The notes: a model not told the origin generated them from the letters alone. A stretch of 64,000 bases of DNA from Propionibacterium cyclohexanicum (GCF_900111365.1 NZ_FOGZ01000003.1:1-64000); one strand, 5' to 3'; positions 43,479 to 53,844 are shown, counted from the stretch's first letter. Translations and numbers: made by a program.

Positions 43479-44291
43479 TCAGCCCAGGCTGACTTGGCGC
43501 ACCTCGCGTACGAATCCGCCCATGAGGCGTTGTCCCAGACCCTTGAAGAGGGAGGGGTCGCCGGTGGTGAGGAAGTCACGGTGCACCTCGTCGGGCTCCG
43601 GGATGTCGCCGCGCAGCAGGTCCTCGCGGGTGAGCATCGCGAAGGTGGCCCGGGCCGACTCGTCGGAGCTGGACACCAGCGTCACCGAATCCCCCATGAC
43701 ATAGCTGATGACGCCGGACAGCAGCGGGTAGTGCGTGCAGCCAAGGATCAGCGTGTCGACATCGGCCTCCTTGAGCGTGCTGAGATAGCCCTCCGCAAGA
43801 CCCAGGACCGTGGGCCCAGTGGTGATCCCGGACTCGACCAGTTCGACGAACCGAGGACAGACCTGGGTGAACAGCGTCACGGGGGACGCTGCGAGCGCGT
43901 CATTGTAAGACCGGGAGGCGGCCGTCCCGTGAGTACAGATGACGCCGATCCGATGATTGCGGGTGATCTTCGCGGCCTTGAGGGCGGCGGGCAGGATGAC
44001 CTCGATGATCGGCAGGTCGTAGCGCTCCCGGGCATCCCGCAAGGCCGCCGAGGACGCGGTATTGCAGGCGATGACGAGGGCCTTCACTCCCCGGGCGACA
44101 AGCTCGTCGAGGCATTGCAGCGCGAAGCTGCGCACCTCGGCGATCGGGCGCGGACCATAGGGTGCCCTCGCGGTATCACCCAGATAGACGATGTCCTCGT
44201 GGGGCAGCAGGTCGACGACGGCACGCGCCACGGTGAGCCCGCCGAACCCTGAATCGAAGATGCCGATGGGTGCATTCACGTCTGGGCTCAC
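43479..44291 (-). CDS. murI: Glutamate racemase
   Basis: Supplies D-glutamate for peptidoglycan. The 270 residues have [29 protein letters not shown], the first catalytic cysteine in [11 protein letters not shown] and the second in [12 protein letters not shown] 44291 is preferred: TAGACT (44304-44299) is seven bases upstream with no Shine-Dalgarno, implying a leaderless mRNA. A second GTG at 44279 is possible. It lies downstream of clpS-DUF2017, the order seen in mycobacteria, but rph, normally soon after, is 4.5 kb away here. Confidence 0.95.
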   Translation of the reverse strand: MSPDVNAPIGIFDSGFGGLTVARAVVDLLPHEDIVYLGDTARAPYGPRPIAEVRSFALQCLDELVARGVKALVIACNTASSAALRDARERYDLPIIEVILPAALKAAKITRNHRIGVICTHGTAASRSYNDALAASPVTLFTQVCPRFVELVESGITTGPTVLGLAEGYLSTLKEADVDTLILGCTHYPLLSGVISYVMGDSVTLVSSSDESARATFAMLTREDLLRGDIPEPDEVHRDFLTTGDPSLFKGLGQRLMGGFVREVRQVSLG

Positions 44292-44376
44292 CCGAGCGAG
44301 TCTAGGGCGCCCGAGCCAGACGCCGAAAACGCCGGCGCCACTCACCCTGCCCTCGGGCCCGAGAGACCGGGGCCCT

Positions 44377-44982
44377 TCAGATGAGGCAGTCGAGCAGGGA
44401 CTCCTGCACCCAGCCGAGCCATTCGTAGATGGAGAAGACCGTGGTGCGCGGATCGGCGTCGGGCAACTCGGCGAGCTCGTCCTGGTCGACCGAGGAGGTG
44501 ATGCCCAGCCGCACCGACAGGGCCAGACGCAACGCCGTGAGCGTCTTGAGCCAGTCCTCCACATGCTCGTCCGAGACGACGCACCGCCGGTCGCGCCCAA
44601 CCTGGTTGAGGTCGGCGATCACCACGACCGCGGAATTGAGCTTCGCGTCGCGCTGTTCGGCCTGGCTGAAGCGCCGGAACTCCGCCGCGGCAGCCGGATC
44701 GTCGCGGTAGGCGTCGGGGAAGAGCCGGCGCAGCACCGGATCGACGCCCTCGTCACTGCAGAAATCGCCCTCCACAGGATCGGTGAACTCTCGCTCGAGC
44801 TCACCGAGGATGTCCGCATCGCTGTCGCCGCTGCCCGCCGTGAGCGCCCCCGAGCCCACCGGGGGCATGGCCTCGCTGGTGAGCAGCTCCACCAGCTGCT
44901 GGGCCAGGCCCGCCAGGATCGTCAGCTCGGCGTCCTCGAGGGTGCAGGTGAGCTCGCCATGGCGACGGCGGAAGGCGTGCAT
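44377..44982 (-). CDS. DUF2017 family protein
   Basis: 201-residue cytosolic protein of an actinobacterial family with no known activity. The pattern is typical: an opening strand ([32 protein letters not shown]), an acidic middle and a helical ending with [24 protein letters not shown]. Its ATG shares one base with the clpS stop (TGATG). The constant linkage to clpS suggests a part in regulated proteolysis, as inference only. Confidence 0.85.
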   Translation of the reverse strand: MHAFRRRHGELTCTLEDAELTILAGLAQQLVELLTSEAMPPVGSGALTAGSGDSDADILGELEREFTDPVEGDFCSDEGVDPVLRRLFPDAYRDDPAAAAEFRRFSQAEQRDAKLNSAVVVIADLNQVGRDRRCVVSDEHVEDWLKTLTALRLALSVRLGITSSVDQDELAELPDADPRTTVFSIYEWLGWVQESLLDCLI

Positions 44983-45293
44983 CACTGTGCCCGGCCGACC
45001 GTCGCCCACAGCCCGAAGCCCTGCATCGCGTTCACATCGCGTTCCATGGCTTCTCGCATCCCGCTGCTCACCACTGCCTTGCCTTCCATGTGCACCTGCA
45101 TCATGAGACGCTCGGCGCGTTCGCGCGAGTAATGGAAATAGCTGCAGAACACGTGGGTGACGTAGCTCATGAGATTCACGGGGTCGTCCCAGACGATCGT
45201 CACCCAGGGATTCGCGTCCAGGGTCGCCTCATCGGGCAGTTCGGCAACGGCGGTATCGCCCCCCGGAGCGGTCAATGGAGGGATGTCCGACAT
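44982..45293 (-). CDS. clpS: ATP-dependent Clp protease adaptor ClpS
   Basis: 103-residue adaptor that carries N-degron substrates to ClpC/ClpA-ClpP. The core is clear: [46 protein letters not shown] spans residues about 30-75 and contains the D-D-P-V-N loop and the acidic residues that bind the amino terminus. ATG 45293 is preceded by ATGGAG. Divergent from pncB with 88 bases between, as in mycobacteria. Confidence 0.94.
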   Translation of the reverse strand: MSDIPPLTAPGGDTAVAELPDEATLDANPWVTIVWDDPVNLMSYVTHVFCSYFHYSRERAERLMMQVHMEGKAVVSSGMREAMERDVNAMQGFGLWATVGRAQ

Positions 45294-45381
45294 GGCTCCA
45301 TTTTCACGCACCGCCCAAAACTCCAGACATCGGGTGGCCGGGCGCGATCCCGAGTGTGTGATCGGCCCTAGGGTGACTGTC

Positions 45382-46737
45382 ATGACCAGCACCGCGCTGT
45401 TGACCGATATGTATGAGCTCACGATGGTCAGGGCCGCCCTGCACTCGGGCACGGCATCCCGCCACGTCCTGTTCGAGCTGTTCCCGCGACGCCTGCCCAC
45501 CGGGCGCGGATACGGCGTGGTGGCGGGCACCGGACGCATGCTCGAGGCCTTGCGAGACTTCCGCTTCGGCGACGCCGAGATCGACTACCTCCTGAAAGCC
45601 CAGGTGGCCGACGACGCGCTCGCCGAGTTCCTGTCCGGCTTCCGCTTCGGCGGCGACATGGTCGGCTACCCCGAAGGTGAGCTCTACTTCGGGGGATCGC
45701 CGCTGCTCCAGGTCGAGGGCAGCTTCGCCGAGGTCGTCGTCCTCGAGACTGCGCTGCTGTCGATCTACAACCACGACTCGGCGATCGCCTCGGCCGCCAG
45801 CCGAATGACGATGGCAGCCGAGGGCCGTCCCATCCTGGAATTCGGGGCCCGGCGCACCCACGAGGAGTCCGCCGTGGCCGCGGCCAGGGCCGCCTATATC
45901 GCCGGCTTCGGAGCCACCTCCGACCTGGAGGCAGGCCGGCGTTTCGGGCTGCCGGTGAGCGGCACCGCCGCCCATGCCTTCGTGATGCTCTTCGACACCG
46001 AGGAGGAGGCCTTCAAGGCACAGCTGGACTGGCTGGGCGAGGACACCACCCTGCTCGTCGACACCTACGACGTCGAGCAGGCGATCCGCACCGCGGTACG
46101 ACTGACCGACGGCAAGCTGGGCGGGGTCCGGATCGATTCGGGCGATCTGAGCACCGAGGTGCGCCAGGTGAGGGCCCAGCTCGACGCGCTGGGAGCCACC
46201 CAGACCCGCATCATCGTCACCAACGACCTGGACGAGTACCAGATCGCCGCATTGCGGGCGGCCCCGGTGGACGGCTTCGGGGTGGGCACCGCTCTGGTGA
46301 CCGGCTCGGGCCACCCGACCTGCGGATTCGTCTACAAGATGGTGGCCAAGGCATCCTCGGATGAGCCCGGCGCCCCTATGCATGCCGTCGCTAAGAAGTC
46401 CGCGAACAAGAACACGATCGGGGGACGCAAGTTCGCGCTGCGCCGCATCGACGAGCGGGGCATCGCCCAGGCGGAGGTGATCGGTGTCGACCTCGCACCG
46501 CGGGCCGATTCCAACGACCGCTCATTGCTCACCGATCTGGTGAAGGGCGGCCAGATCGTCGGTGACGAGCCGATCCAGGTGGCCCGGGAACGTCACGAGC
46601 GGGTCCGCGCAGAGCTGCCGATGAACGGACGTCATCTGGCCAATGCCGAGCCGGCAATTCCGACTCTCATCCTCGACGAGGCCGGGCGCCCCACTGACAA
46701 CGTGTACCAGGTGGGGCCGGCCCCGACGAATCTGTGA
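45382..46737 (+). CDS. pncB: Nicotinate phosphoribosyltransferase
   Basis: Makes nicotinate mononucleotide from nicotinate and PRPP in NAD salvage. It is 451 residues, with [18 protein letters not shown] at the start, [48 protein letters not shown], and the PRPP-site RIDSGDL...[12 protein letters not shown]; the autophosphorylated histidine region (GTAAHAFVM) is intact. TAGGGT (45369-45374) lies seven bases before the ATG, so a leaderless start is likely. The stop abuts a converging gene with one base between. Confidence 0.95.
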   Translation: MTSTALLTDMYELTMVRAALHSGTASRHVLFELFPRRLPTGRGYGVVAGTGRMLEALRDFRFGDAEIDYLLKAQVADDALAEFLSGFRFGGDMVGYPEGELYFGGSPLLQVEGSFAEVVVLETALLSIYNHDSAIASAASRMTMAAEGRPILEFGARRTHEESAVAAARAAYIAGFGATSDLEAGRRFGLPVSGTAAHAFVMLFDTEEEAFKAQLDWLGEDTTLLVDTYDVEQAIRTAVRLTDGKLGGVRIDSGDLSTEVRQVRAQLDALGATQTRIIVTNDLDEYQIAALRAAPVDGFGVGTALVTGSGHPTCGFVYKMVAKASSDEPGAPMHAVAKKSANKNTIGGRKFALRRIDERGIAQAEVIGVDLAPRADSNDRSLLTDLVKGGQIVGDEPIQVARERHERVRAELPMNGRHLANAEPAIPTLILDEAGRPTDNVYQVGPAPTNL

Positions 46738-46738
46738 G

Positions 46739-47384
46739 TCAGCCGATGAGCAGGCCCCAGGCCACGGTCACGAGCAGCACGACCCCGGTCGCCACCATGA
46801 AGGCCATTCCTGCCGGATGCCCAAGGTTGACGGTGTAGCCGATCCCGTTGCGCTTGGGCACCAGCCACGAGGCGTTGGCGGTGTTGTAGTGGAACAGCCC
46901 GAGCTTCCAGGACGCGTCCTCATCGGGAGAGTCCGGCCCCGCGAGGCCACGCTTCTCGCGGGCACCGCGCTGAGCGTTCGCCACCGCCACAACTGCCCAC
47001 ACCACCGGGACGAGCGACCGTGCGCTCAGGGCGATGACCGCCACCGCAAGCGTCAGAACGGCACCCCCACACTGGCACAGCGAGTACCGCGCCCCACGAT
47101 CTCTCGACCCAGCGGTCAACGCGTCCGCTGTCATCCCAGTGTCGCGGATAGGGATCGGGCAGATGCGAATAGTTCGCCGCGACGAGGATGAGCGACGCCA
47201 CCGATATGAGCAGGGCGGTGGCGTGCACGGCCCACAACGGCCGGTGCCGCCGCACCCGAAGTCGGGGCCGCGGGCGAGCCCACGCCCCCTCGGCCGGCTC
47301 GGAACTGGCGGGCGAACCGGTGCGCAAGAACTCAATGACCCAGGCATCGGTGAGGCTGGGCCGATCCCGGTCCTCGGAGCTCAT
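46739..47384 (-). pseudogene. Frameshifted DUF1648/DUF5808 membrane protein gene
   Basis: Two overlapping reverse frames together make one plausible protein. The first part (from ATG 47384) gives a basic N-terminus, a membrane helix and the DUF1648 signature LPDPYPRHWDDSGRVDRW. The second part, in another frame, gives two more helices, then DEDASWKLGLFHYNTANASWLVPKRNGIGYTVNLGHP, a DUF5808 motif, and a last helix. Removing one G from the run of five G on the coding strand (47064-47068) joins them as VPVWGAVLTLAV. It is either a real inactivation, a slippage site, or a sequencing error. Confidence 0.75.
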
Positions 47385-47471
47385 GCGCCGTCCAATGACG
47401 AACGCCGGATGGCACCACCCGAGAAGACAGCGGCCCCGGCCGGACCCTTTCCGGGTGGTAACTTCGCGGCC

Positions 47472-48476
47472 ATGAGCTTCCTGCCGCAGGTCTCCGATAC
47501 CTTCGATTCCAGCCGGTGGCGCACTGTCGTGCCCGAGGACAGCCCCCTGACCGAGACCACCTATCACCGGCTCGTCTCCCGCGGCGACGCCGACGGCACA
47601 CCAGCCGGCACCGATCTGCCCGTGGTGAGGATCGCCATCGACCGTCCGCTCGTGAGGAACGCCTTCGGCCCGCACACCGTCGACGAGCTCTACCGCTGCC
47701 TCGACGACGCCCGCTGCACTCCCGATGTCGCGGCCATCCTGCTCACCGGCAACGGCCCATCCCCCAAGGACGGCGGCTACAGCTTCTGCTCGGGGGGCGA
47801 CCAGCGCGCCCGAGGAGCCCAGGGCTACCGCTACGCGCAGGCCGACAAACCCTCGAGCGAGCACGGCTGGGACCCGGCGCAGCTGAGCTCGGCACGCCGC
47901 GCCCGCCTCGACCAGGGTCGCCGGTCCAGGCTGCACATCCTCGAGGTGCAACGCCTCATGCGCTCCACCCCCAAGCCGATCATCGCCGTGGTGCCGGGCT
48001 GGGCCACCGGCGGCGGGCACTCCCTCATGGTGGTCGCCGATCTCGCGATCGCCAGCAAGGAACATGCCGTCTTCAAGCAGGTGGACGCCAATGTCAGCTC
48101 CTTCGATGCAGGCTATGGCTCCGCTCTGCTGGCCCGCCAGGTCGGCGACAAGCGGGCACGCGAGATCTTCTTCCTCGCCGACAGCTACGACGCCGAGCAG
48201 GCCGAGGCCTGGGGCGTCATCAACAAGGCCGTGCCTCACGCCGAGCTGGAGACGAGCGCCATCGCCTGGGGCCTCACCATCGCCGGCAAGTCACCCCAGT
48301 CGATCAGGATGCTCAAGTACGCCTTCAACATGGTCGACGACGGTCTCGCAGGGCAACAGGCCTTCGCCGGCGAGGCCACCCGGCTCGGCTACATGACCGA
48401 GGAAGCCCAGGAAGGACGCGACGCCTTCCTCGAGCACCGGGCACCCGACTGGTCGAGCTTCCCCTACTACTTCTGA
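47472..48476 (+). CDS. menB: 1,4-dihydroxy-2-naphthoyl-CoA synthase
   Basis: Crotonase-fold enzyme closing the naphthoate ring in menaquinone synthesis. It is 334 residues, slightly long for the family through an insert near 90-140 (ARGAQGYRYAQADKPSSEHGWDPAQLSSAR). The oxyanion and active-site parts are FCSGGDQRARG, PIIAVVPGWATGGGHSL and NVSSFDAGYGSALL. No Shine-Dalgarno is clear. An 8-bp inverted repeat (ACCACCCG/CGGGTGGT, 47414-47459) lies in its leader. menE follows after 11 bases. Confidence 0.95.
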   Translation: MSFLPQVSDTFDSSRWRTVVPEDSPLTETTYHRLVSRGDADGTPAGTDLPVVRIAIDRPLVRNAFGPHTVDELYRCLDDARCTPDVAAILLTGNGPSPKDGGYSFCSGGDQRARGAQGYRYAQADKPSSEHGWDPAQLSSARRARLDQGRRSRLHILEVQRLMRSTPKPIIAVVPGWATGGGHSLMVVADLAIASKEHAVFKQVDANVSSFDAGYGSALLARQVGDKRAREIFFLADSYDAEQAEAWGVINKAVPHAELETSAIAWGLTIAGKSPQSIRMLKYAFNMVDDGLAGQQAFAGEATRLGYMTEEAQEGRDAFLEHRAPDWSSFPYYF

Positions 48477-48487
48477 GCAGCACACCG

Positions 48488-49714
48488 ATGAATCCCCAGA
48501 TCTTCCAGATCCTTCCGGTGCGCCGCGAAGCGAGCGATCTCGGCAGCTTGGCCAGGGCACTGGCGCAGGTCTTCGACGGTACCGCGGACCGGATCCTCGT
48601 CCCCGCCGATCCCGGCGAAGACCCTGAGGCGCTGCGCGCCGATCTGACAGCCCGGGTGCGCCGGCTGCCCGAGGACGTCCGGATCGTCGTTCGCACCTCC
48701 GGCTCGACGACCGGACACGGCCGTCTCGTGGGGCTGGCCGCCCACCAGCTACGAGCCTCTGCCGAAGCTACTGCGCAACGCCTGGGCGGGCAGGGCCAGT
48801 GGGTGCTCGCGCTGCCGCCCCATCACATCGCAGGACTGCAGGTGGTGGCACGCTCGGTTCTCGCCGGCCGCGAACCGGTGCCCACCCAGGGCCGCTTCAG
48901 CCCCGCCGAGCTCGCCCGCGCACTGGACCGCGCACTGCGCGCTGAGCCCACCAGGCGGGTCCACCTCTCACTGGTGCCGACCCAGCTGGCCGATGCACTG
49001 CGCGATCCCGCCGCAACGAGGGCCCTTGCCCGGGCAGCCAGCGTCCTCGTGGGCGGAGACGCCACCGGGGCACGACTGGCCGAACAGGCCCGCAGCGCGG
49101 GCATCGCGCTACGGCGCAGCTACGGCATGAGCGAGACCTGCGGCGGGTGCGTCTACGACGGACGGCCCCTGCGCGGAGTACACATCCGGCTCGGCACCAC
49201 TCGCGACAGCCTCGACACCAGTGGCCGGATCTGGCTGGGCGGCCCGATGGTGATGAGCGGCTATCTGGACGGTGAGCTCGGGGTGACCAGGCAGGGCACC
49301 GTCCGCTGGATCGCCACCCAGGACTGGGGGCAGCTGCGAGACGGCCAGCTGGTGGTGGGCGGGCGCCTCGACGACGTCATCGTGACCGGGGGCCTCAAGG
49401 TGAGTGCGGCGGACGTGCGCGAGGCCGCGCTCGCCACCGGGATGGTGCGCGAGGCGGCAGTTGTGGGACTGCCGAACGAACGGTGGGGCCATCTCGTCGC
49501 CGCGGTGCTCGTCGCCGACAGTCCATGGCAGCCGGGCTCGGCGCGCATGCTGCGCGACGCGATCGGCCGACGGATCGGCCGGGCCCGTGCTCCCCGAGTA
49601 GTGGTGGTACTCGACGCACTGCCCCGGCTGGCATCCGGGAAAACCGATCGGGTCGCCGCGCGAAGGCTCGCCGAGGAGGCGCTGCGAGACGGCACGGCCT
49701 TCTCCATTGATTGA
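48488..49714 (+). CDS. menE: o-Succinylbenzoate-CoA ligase
   Basis: Acyl-adenylate-forming enzyme that activates o-succinylbenzoate with CoA for MenB. It is 408 residues, a short actinobacterial form: the ATP loop RTSGSTTGHGR, the adenine region RRSYGMSETCGG, GRLDDVIVTGGLKVSAADVREAAL (hinge and A8), and the C-terminal catalytic lysine in LASGKTDRVAARRL. It lies just after menB, its direct successor in the pathway, so the pair is an operon. Confidence 0.93.
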   Translation: MNPQIFQILPVRREASDLGSLARALAQVFDGTADRILVPADPGEDPEALRADLTARVRRLPEDVRIVVRTSGSTTGHGRLVGLAAHQLRASAEATAQRLGGQGQWVLALPPHHIAGLQVVARSVLAGREPVPTQGRFSPAELARALDRALRAEPTRRVHLSLVPTQLADALRDPAATRALARAASVLVGGDATGARLAEQARSAGIALRRSYGMSETCGGCVYDGRPLRGVHIRLGTTRDSLDTSGRIWLGGPMVMSGYLDGELGVTRQGTVRWIATQDWGQLRDGQLVVGGRLDDVIVTGGLKVSAADVREAALATGMVREAAVVGLPNERWGHLVAAVLVADSPWQPGSARMLRDAIGRRIGRARAPRVVVVLDALPRLASGKTDRVAARRLAEEALRDGTAFSID

Positions 49715-49753
49715 AGCCGAAATGACCTGACGGGCTGCCTAGACTGGACCGAC

Positions 49754-51025
49754 GTGTGCTCCTGCGTGACTGACGCGGCGGATCCGGCCGCCCTGCGCCG
49801 ACGCGCCCTTCCAGGTGCCGACGCGCTCACCCCTCTCGACGGAAGCGACTGGTTGGCCCGGGTCCTGGAGCTCGTACCACACCGGATTGGGCGCCCCTAT
49901 ATATGGCTCGCGCCGCACGGAGGACCGGCCATGGTCGGCTGGGGCACAGCGGCATCCTTCAGCGCCAGCGGCCCCCGCCCGGCGAGTACCGCCTGGCAGC
50001 AGTTCCGCGACTGGTCGCGAAAGCTCGACTCAGATCCCCTGGCATTCGGCTCGTTCCCCTTCGACCCCGCCGCGCCAGGCCGTCTCGTGGTGCCTGCCGT
50101 GACGATCGTGCGCACCGCGCAGGGTCGGCGAAGCGAGATCATCTGTGCACCGCAGACCGATCTGCTCGCCATCATCGAGGCGGGCCGGCAAAGCACCCTG
50201 ATGCGCGATCCGGCCGCACCTCGGCTGCGTGAGGTGGACTGTGCGGATGCCCGGCGCAGCTGGACGAGTGCCGTGAGCGCCACGACCACAGTGCTGGCCG
50301 ATCGGACGGCGGGGATCGAGAAGGTCGTGCTCAGCCGGGCAGTGGACGTCGTGGCAGACCGCCCGCTCGACGAACTGCGGATTGCCCGCTGGCTGGGCGA
50401 ACACCACCGGGACTGCTGGACCTTTTCGCACGAGGGCCTCATCGGTGCAACCCCTGAGCTGCTCGTCGAGGTGAGCGAGGCCATCTTCCGCTGCCGCATC
50501 CTCGCCGGGACACGCACCCCGGCATGGGAGGGCGAGCTGCTGGACGATCCCAAGGAACGCCACGAGCACGAGCTGTCAGTGGATTCGGTGACGGCCAGGC
50601 TTGAGGAGGCAGGCCTGAACGATCCGCACCTGGACGGACCCTTCCTGCTGCGGCTGCCCAATGTCACCCACCTGGCCACCGACATCACCGCGTCCCTCGA
50701 CCCGGCCGTGAGTTCAGCCCACATCACCGATGTCCTCTTTCCCACCGCAGCCATCTGCGGAACCCCGCGCTCGGCGGCGTTCGAGCAGATCCGGCGCGTG
50801 GAGAGCATCGACCGCGGGCGCTTCTCGGGGCCGGTGGGCTGGACTGCCACCGACGGATCGGGACAGTGGGGCCTGGCGCTGCGCTGCGCCCAGCTCTCGC
50901 CCGATTCCCGTGCCGCCCGGATCTTCGCCGGCGCCGGTATCCTGGCGAGTTCCGAGCCGGACAACGAATGGCACGAGACGCAGGCGAAGATGGCCCCGAT
51001 GCGCCAGGCCCTGCACCACGGCTAG
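49754..51025 (+). CDS. menF: Isochorismate synthase
   Basis: Converts chorismate to isochorismate, the first dedicated step of menaquinone synthesis. The 423 residues show the chorismate-binding fold in its C-terminal 260: KVVLSRAVDVVADRPL, CWTFSHEGLIGATPELLVEV, the RILAGTRTPAWEG loop, DPKERHEHELSVDSV, LPNVTHLATDITASL, FPTAAICGTPRSAA and FAGAGILASSEPDNEWHETQAKM. GTG 49754 follows TAGACT (49740-49745) by eight bases with no Shine-Dalgarno; probably leaderless. It converges on menD. Confidence 0.93.
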   Translation: MCSCVTDAADPAALRRRALPGADALTPLDGSDWLARVLELVPHRIGRPYIWLAPHGGPAMVGWGTAASFSASGPRPASTAWQQFRDWSRKLDSDPLAFGSFPFDPAAPGRLVVPAVTIVRTAQGRRSEIICAPQTDLLAIIEAGRQSTLMRDPAAPRLREVDCADARRSWTSAVSATTTVLADRTAGIEKVVLSRAVDVVADRPLDELRIARWLGEHHRDCWTFSHEGLIGATPELLVEVSEAIFRCRILAGTRTPAWEGELLDDPKERHEHELSVDSVTARLEEAGLNDPHLDGPFLLRLPNVTHLATDITASLDPAVSSAHITDVLFPTAAICGTPRSAAFEQIRRVESIDRGRFSGPVGWTATDGSGQWGLALRCAQLSPDSRAARIFAGAGILASSEPDNEWHETQAKMAPMRQALHHG

Positions 51026-51060
51026 CAGATGCCCGCGCAGATCGCTGCAGACCCAGCGGA

Positions 51061-52746
51061 TCAGCCACGCGGCGTGAGAGGAACCTCCAGATAGCTCCTG
51101 CCGTGGATCGGCTCTCGCAACGCGGCCTCCAACTCCTCCCCGACCACCACACGACGGTAGTCCGCCCCGATCGAGCGAGCCAGGCCGGCCAGGTCGAACA
51201 GCTGCGGCGTGCGGAAGAAGCGGCGGAACAGCTCCGGCTCGGCACCGGCATGTTCGAGGCCGGCGAAGATGGCACCACCCCCGTCGGCCAGCACCACCAC
51301 CTGGACATCGGGTTCCAGCTCGGCCTCGCCCCGCAGCATTCCCATCGCATCGTGGATCGCGGTGAGATCCCCGATCACCACCCGCACGGGACGGCCCAGA
51401 CCAGCCCATACCCCGGTTGCGGTGGCCACCGTCCCGTCGATCCCGGCCAGGCCACGGTTCGCAATGACCATGGGAGCATCTCTGCCCGGCACAGCCCACC
51501 GGTCGAACGCCCTGATCGGCTCGGACGCGCCGATGACCAGCGAGGGGGCGTCCTGCGCGCAATGGGCCGTCCAGATGCTGGCGCAGGCCGCCTCCTTCAG
51601 GCTCGGCTCCCGGTATCTGTCCGGCCGGCTTTCCGACTGCCAGGCGTCGAGCCAACCTGACGGCGCCGCACCGCTCACCACCAGCGGACCGCGGAACACC
51701 TGCGCCAGACCTGAGACATCGGTCCAGCGTGCCCGATCGACCACCGCCACGATGCGCGGCCCACGATCTGCCAGCAAGGCGCTGACCGGCCTCGACAAGG
51801 TGGGATGCCCATAGACGAGAACGCCCTCGAGCTCCTCGGACAGCGGTCCCCGCACGCATCGCTGGTAATCGGTGAGCGCATTCGGCCCGAAACGCGCGCC
51901 CGAAGAGGGTTCCGCCAGCAGCGGCCACCCACCGTCGAGCGCCACCTGTTGGGCGAGTGGCCCCGCCGCATCCCCGGCCACGACGACCGTGCGCGGCGGC
52001 ATCTCGATTTGCGCCGGCATCTCGATCCGGTGCGCCCCCGCGCTTGCCGGGATGTGCGGAGTTCCCGTGGGCCACGCTTGCTGTGGCCCACCACCATCCG
52101 GGCGCCACGGCAAGCGTGGCCCACCACCATCCGGGCGCCACGGCAAGCGTGGCGCCAGGGGCTCGCGGAAGCAGACATTGATCTGCACCGGCCCCGGATC
52201 GCTACCCAGTTCACCGGTTCCGGCCCTCACTGCCCGGCTCACCAGTCCGTCCAGCCGCTCGTCTGGGGGGAAATCGGCCGGCACGTCCTCCACTCGCCTC
52301 ATGATGGGCCCGAACAGGCCGAGCTGGCGCGTGGTCTGGTTGGCGCCGGTACCCCACATCTCGTGAGGGCGATCGGCGGTACAGGCGATCACCGGCAGCC
52401 CGGCGCTGTCCGCCTCGCACAAGGCCGGATGAAGATTCGCCACCGCAGTACCCGAGGTGGCGACGACCACCACCGGAGTTGGCTGGCCGCTCACCGCGGT
52501 GGCCTTGGCGATGCCGAGCGCCATGAAGGCCGCAGCACGCTCGTCCAGACGGACGTGCACGCGTACCAGGCCCGCCTGCTCGGCACTGTGGAGCGCGTAG
52601 CCCAGCGGAGCATCCCGCGAACCCGGGCAATAGACCACCTGGCGGACACCGCTGCCCGCGAGGGCCACCACCAGGCGCCGCGCCAGCAGCGCGGACGCCA
52701 CCTCCCCGACTTCGCCCCCGGGGCTCGTGGCAGACTCGGCGCTCAT
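51061..52746 (-). CDS. menD: SEPHCHC synthase (MenD)
   Basis: Thiamine-diphosphate enzyme adding a succinate-semialdehyde unit from 2-oxoglutarate to isochorismate. It is 561 residues: the pyrimidine domain with VVYCPGSRDAPLGYAL and LDERAAAFMALGIAKAT (the ThDP-activating glutamate), a transhydrogenase-like middle domain, and the diphosphate domain with NRGLAGIDGTVATATG and GDLTAIHD. In the linker after residue 200 it has a duplicated 11-residue unit, PRLPWRPDGGG. The start overlaps the menC stop (ATGA at 52743-52746), so menC and menD are coupled. Confidence 0.94.
   Translation of the reverse strand: MSAESATSPGGEVGEVASALLARRLVVALAGSGVRQVVYCPGSRDAPLGYALHSAEQAGLVRVHVRLDERAAAFMALGIAKATAVSGQPTPVVVVATSGTAVANLHPALCEADSAGLPVIACTADRPHEMWGTGANQTTRQLGLFGPIMRRVEDVPADFPPDERLDGLVSRAVRAGTGELGSDPGPVQINVCFREPLAPRLPWRPDGGGPRLPWRPDGGGPQQAWPTGTPHIPASAGAHRIEMPAQIEMPPRTVVVAGDAAGPLAQQVALDGGWPLLAEPSSGARFGPNALTDYQRCVRGPLSEELEGVLVYGHPTLSRPVSALLADRGPRIVAVVDRARWTDVSGLAQVFRGPLVVSGAAPSGWLDAWQSESRPDRYREPSLKEAACASIWTAHCAQDAPSLVIGASEPIRAFDRWAVPGRDAPMVIANRGLAGIDGTVATATGVWAGLGRPVRVVIGDLTAIHDAMGMLRGEAELEPDVQVVVLADGGGAIFAGLEHAGAEPELFRRFFRTPQLFDLAGLARSIGADYRRVVVGEELEAALREPIHGRSYLEVPLTPRG
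52087..52152. repeat. 33-bp tandem duplication inside menD
   Basis: Two identical 33-bp units (52087-52119 and 52120-52152) encode PRLPWRPDGGG twice. Part of the unit continues to the left (CTGTGGCCCACC), hinting at a former third copy. The length is a multiple of three, so the menD frame survives. Confidence 0.92.
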
Positions 52747-53747
52747 TGGAGGCGCAGGCACATGAGTTCGAGGCGATGGGCCCAGCGCCAGCACAGCTCC
52801 ACCGCAACATCCTGGCCGACCGGGACGTCAACGCCGACGCGCCGCACCGCAACGCAGCCGTCATCGGGAGCCAGCGGCCGATCGGTCACATCGGAGGCGA
52901 ACAGCTCGACGGTGGCCAGCCCACAGGCATGATCGAGCCTCGGCAGTGCCGCCGCCAGCTGGGCCCCCACGGACAGCCCGACCGAGGTCTCCAACGCCGA
53001 GGAGACCACAACCGGCAGCTTCGCGCGAGCCACCACATCCAGCGCCCGTCGCAGTCCCCCGAGCGGCTGCGCCTTGATGACGAGCAGGTCGGCGGCTCCC
53101 GCCGCCGCCACCGCCAGGGGATCACTGGCCCGGCGCACCGACTCGTCCGCCGCCACCGGAACATCGACGGCCCGACGCACCTGCGCCAAGCCCTCCACCT
53201 GCCCGGTGGGCTGCTCGACATATTCCAGCCCCTGGGCAGCTGCATCCAGCTCGCGGATCGCCTCGATCGCCTGCTCCACGGACCAGGCCCCATTCGCGTC
53301 GACCCTGATCCGCCCAGACTCACCGAGGGCAGCACGTACCGCTTCCACCCGGGCACAGTCGTCGCGCAATGCGCTGTGTGGATCGGCCACCTTCACCTTT
53401 GCCGTGCGACAACCCCCGCTGTCCTGGACCAGGGCGGCGGCCGTCTGGGGCGAGACAACGGGAATCGTCACATTCACCGGAATACGGCCGCGCACCACCG
53501 CCGGCGGCTGCTCGCACGCCGCCTCGATGGCGGCGCGTAGCCATTCGACCGATTCATCGGGCCCATAGTCCCAGAAGGGTGAGCACTCGCCCCAGCCGGC
53601 CGGGCCGTGCAGGAGAAGTCCGTCGCGCACCGAGATACGGCGGAAACGATGGCGCATCTCGATGCGGTAGACCAGCAGCCGGTCGATGCCGCGGATCTGC
53701 AGGCATGGCGGCAGTTGGATCTCGCTGAGGCTCGCCCGCTCACTCAC
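52743..53747 (-). CDS. menC: o-Succinylbenzoate synthase
   Basis: Enolase-superfamily dehydratase making o-succinylbenzoate. It is 334 residues from GTG 53747. The barrel shows the K-x-K catalytic motif (CRTAKVKVAD), metal ligands in RVDANGAWS, EYVEQPT and AADESV, and the opposite lysine in LVIKAQPLGGLRRAL. TACGAT (53759-53754) lies six bases before the GTG, the leaderless pattern. Upstream in-frame ATG 53786 would add 13 residues. Coupled to menD by overlap. Confidence 0.92.
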   Translation of the reverse strand: MSERASLSEIQLPPCLQIRGIDRLLVYRIEMRHRFRRISVRDGLLLHGPAGWGECSPFWDYGPDESVEWLRAAIEAACEQPPAVVRGRIPVNVTIPVVSPQTAAALVQDSGGCRTAKVKVADPHSALRDDCARVEAVRAALGESGRIRVDANGAWSVEQAIEAIRELDAAAQGLEYVEQPTGQVEGLAQVRRAVDVPVAADESVRRASDPLAVAAAGAADLLVIKAQPLGGLRRALDVVARAKLPVVVSSALETSVGLSVGAQLAAALPRLDHACGLATVELFASDVTDRPLAPDDGCVAVRRVGVDVPVGQDVAVELCWRWAHRLELMCLRLQ

Positions 53748-53844
53748 CCGGCAATCGTAGCCATGGCTCTCGTCCGCACCGTCCATGCCCCGTCCGTCAT
53801 CCGTGGGCTCGGTCCGGACGACCACGCGCCCCCGCCAGCCGTGA

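Noticed and set aside
47516-48487. Forward extension of the menE frame through menB
   Set aside because: Arginine-rich shadow of menB in another frame; menE begins at ATG 48488 with its family N-terminus.
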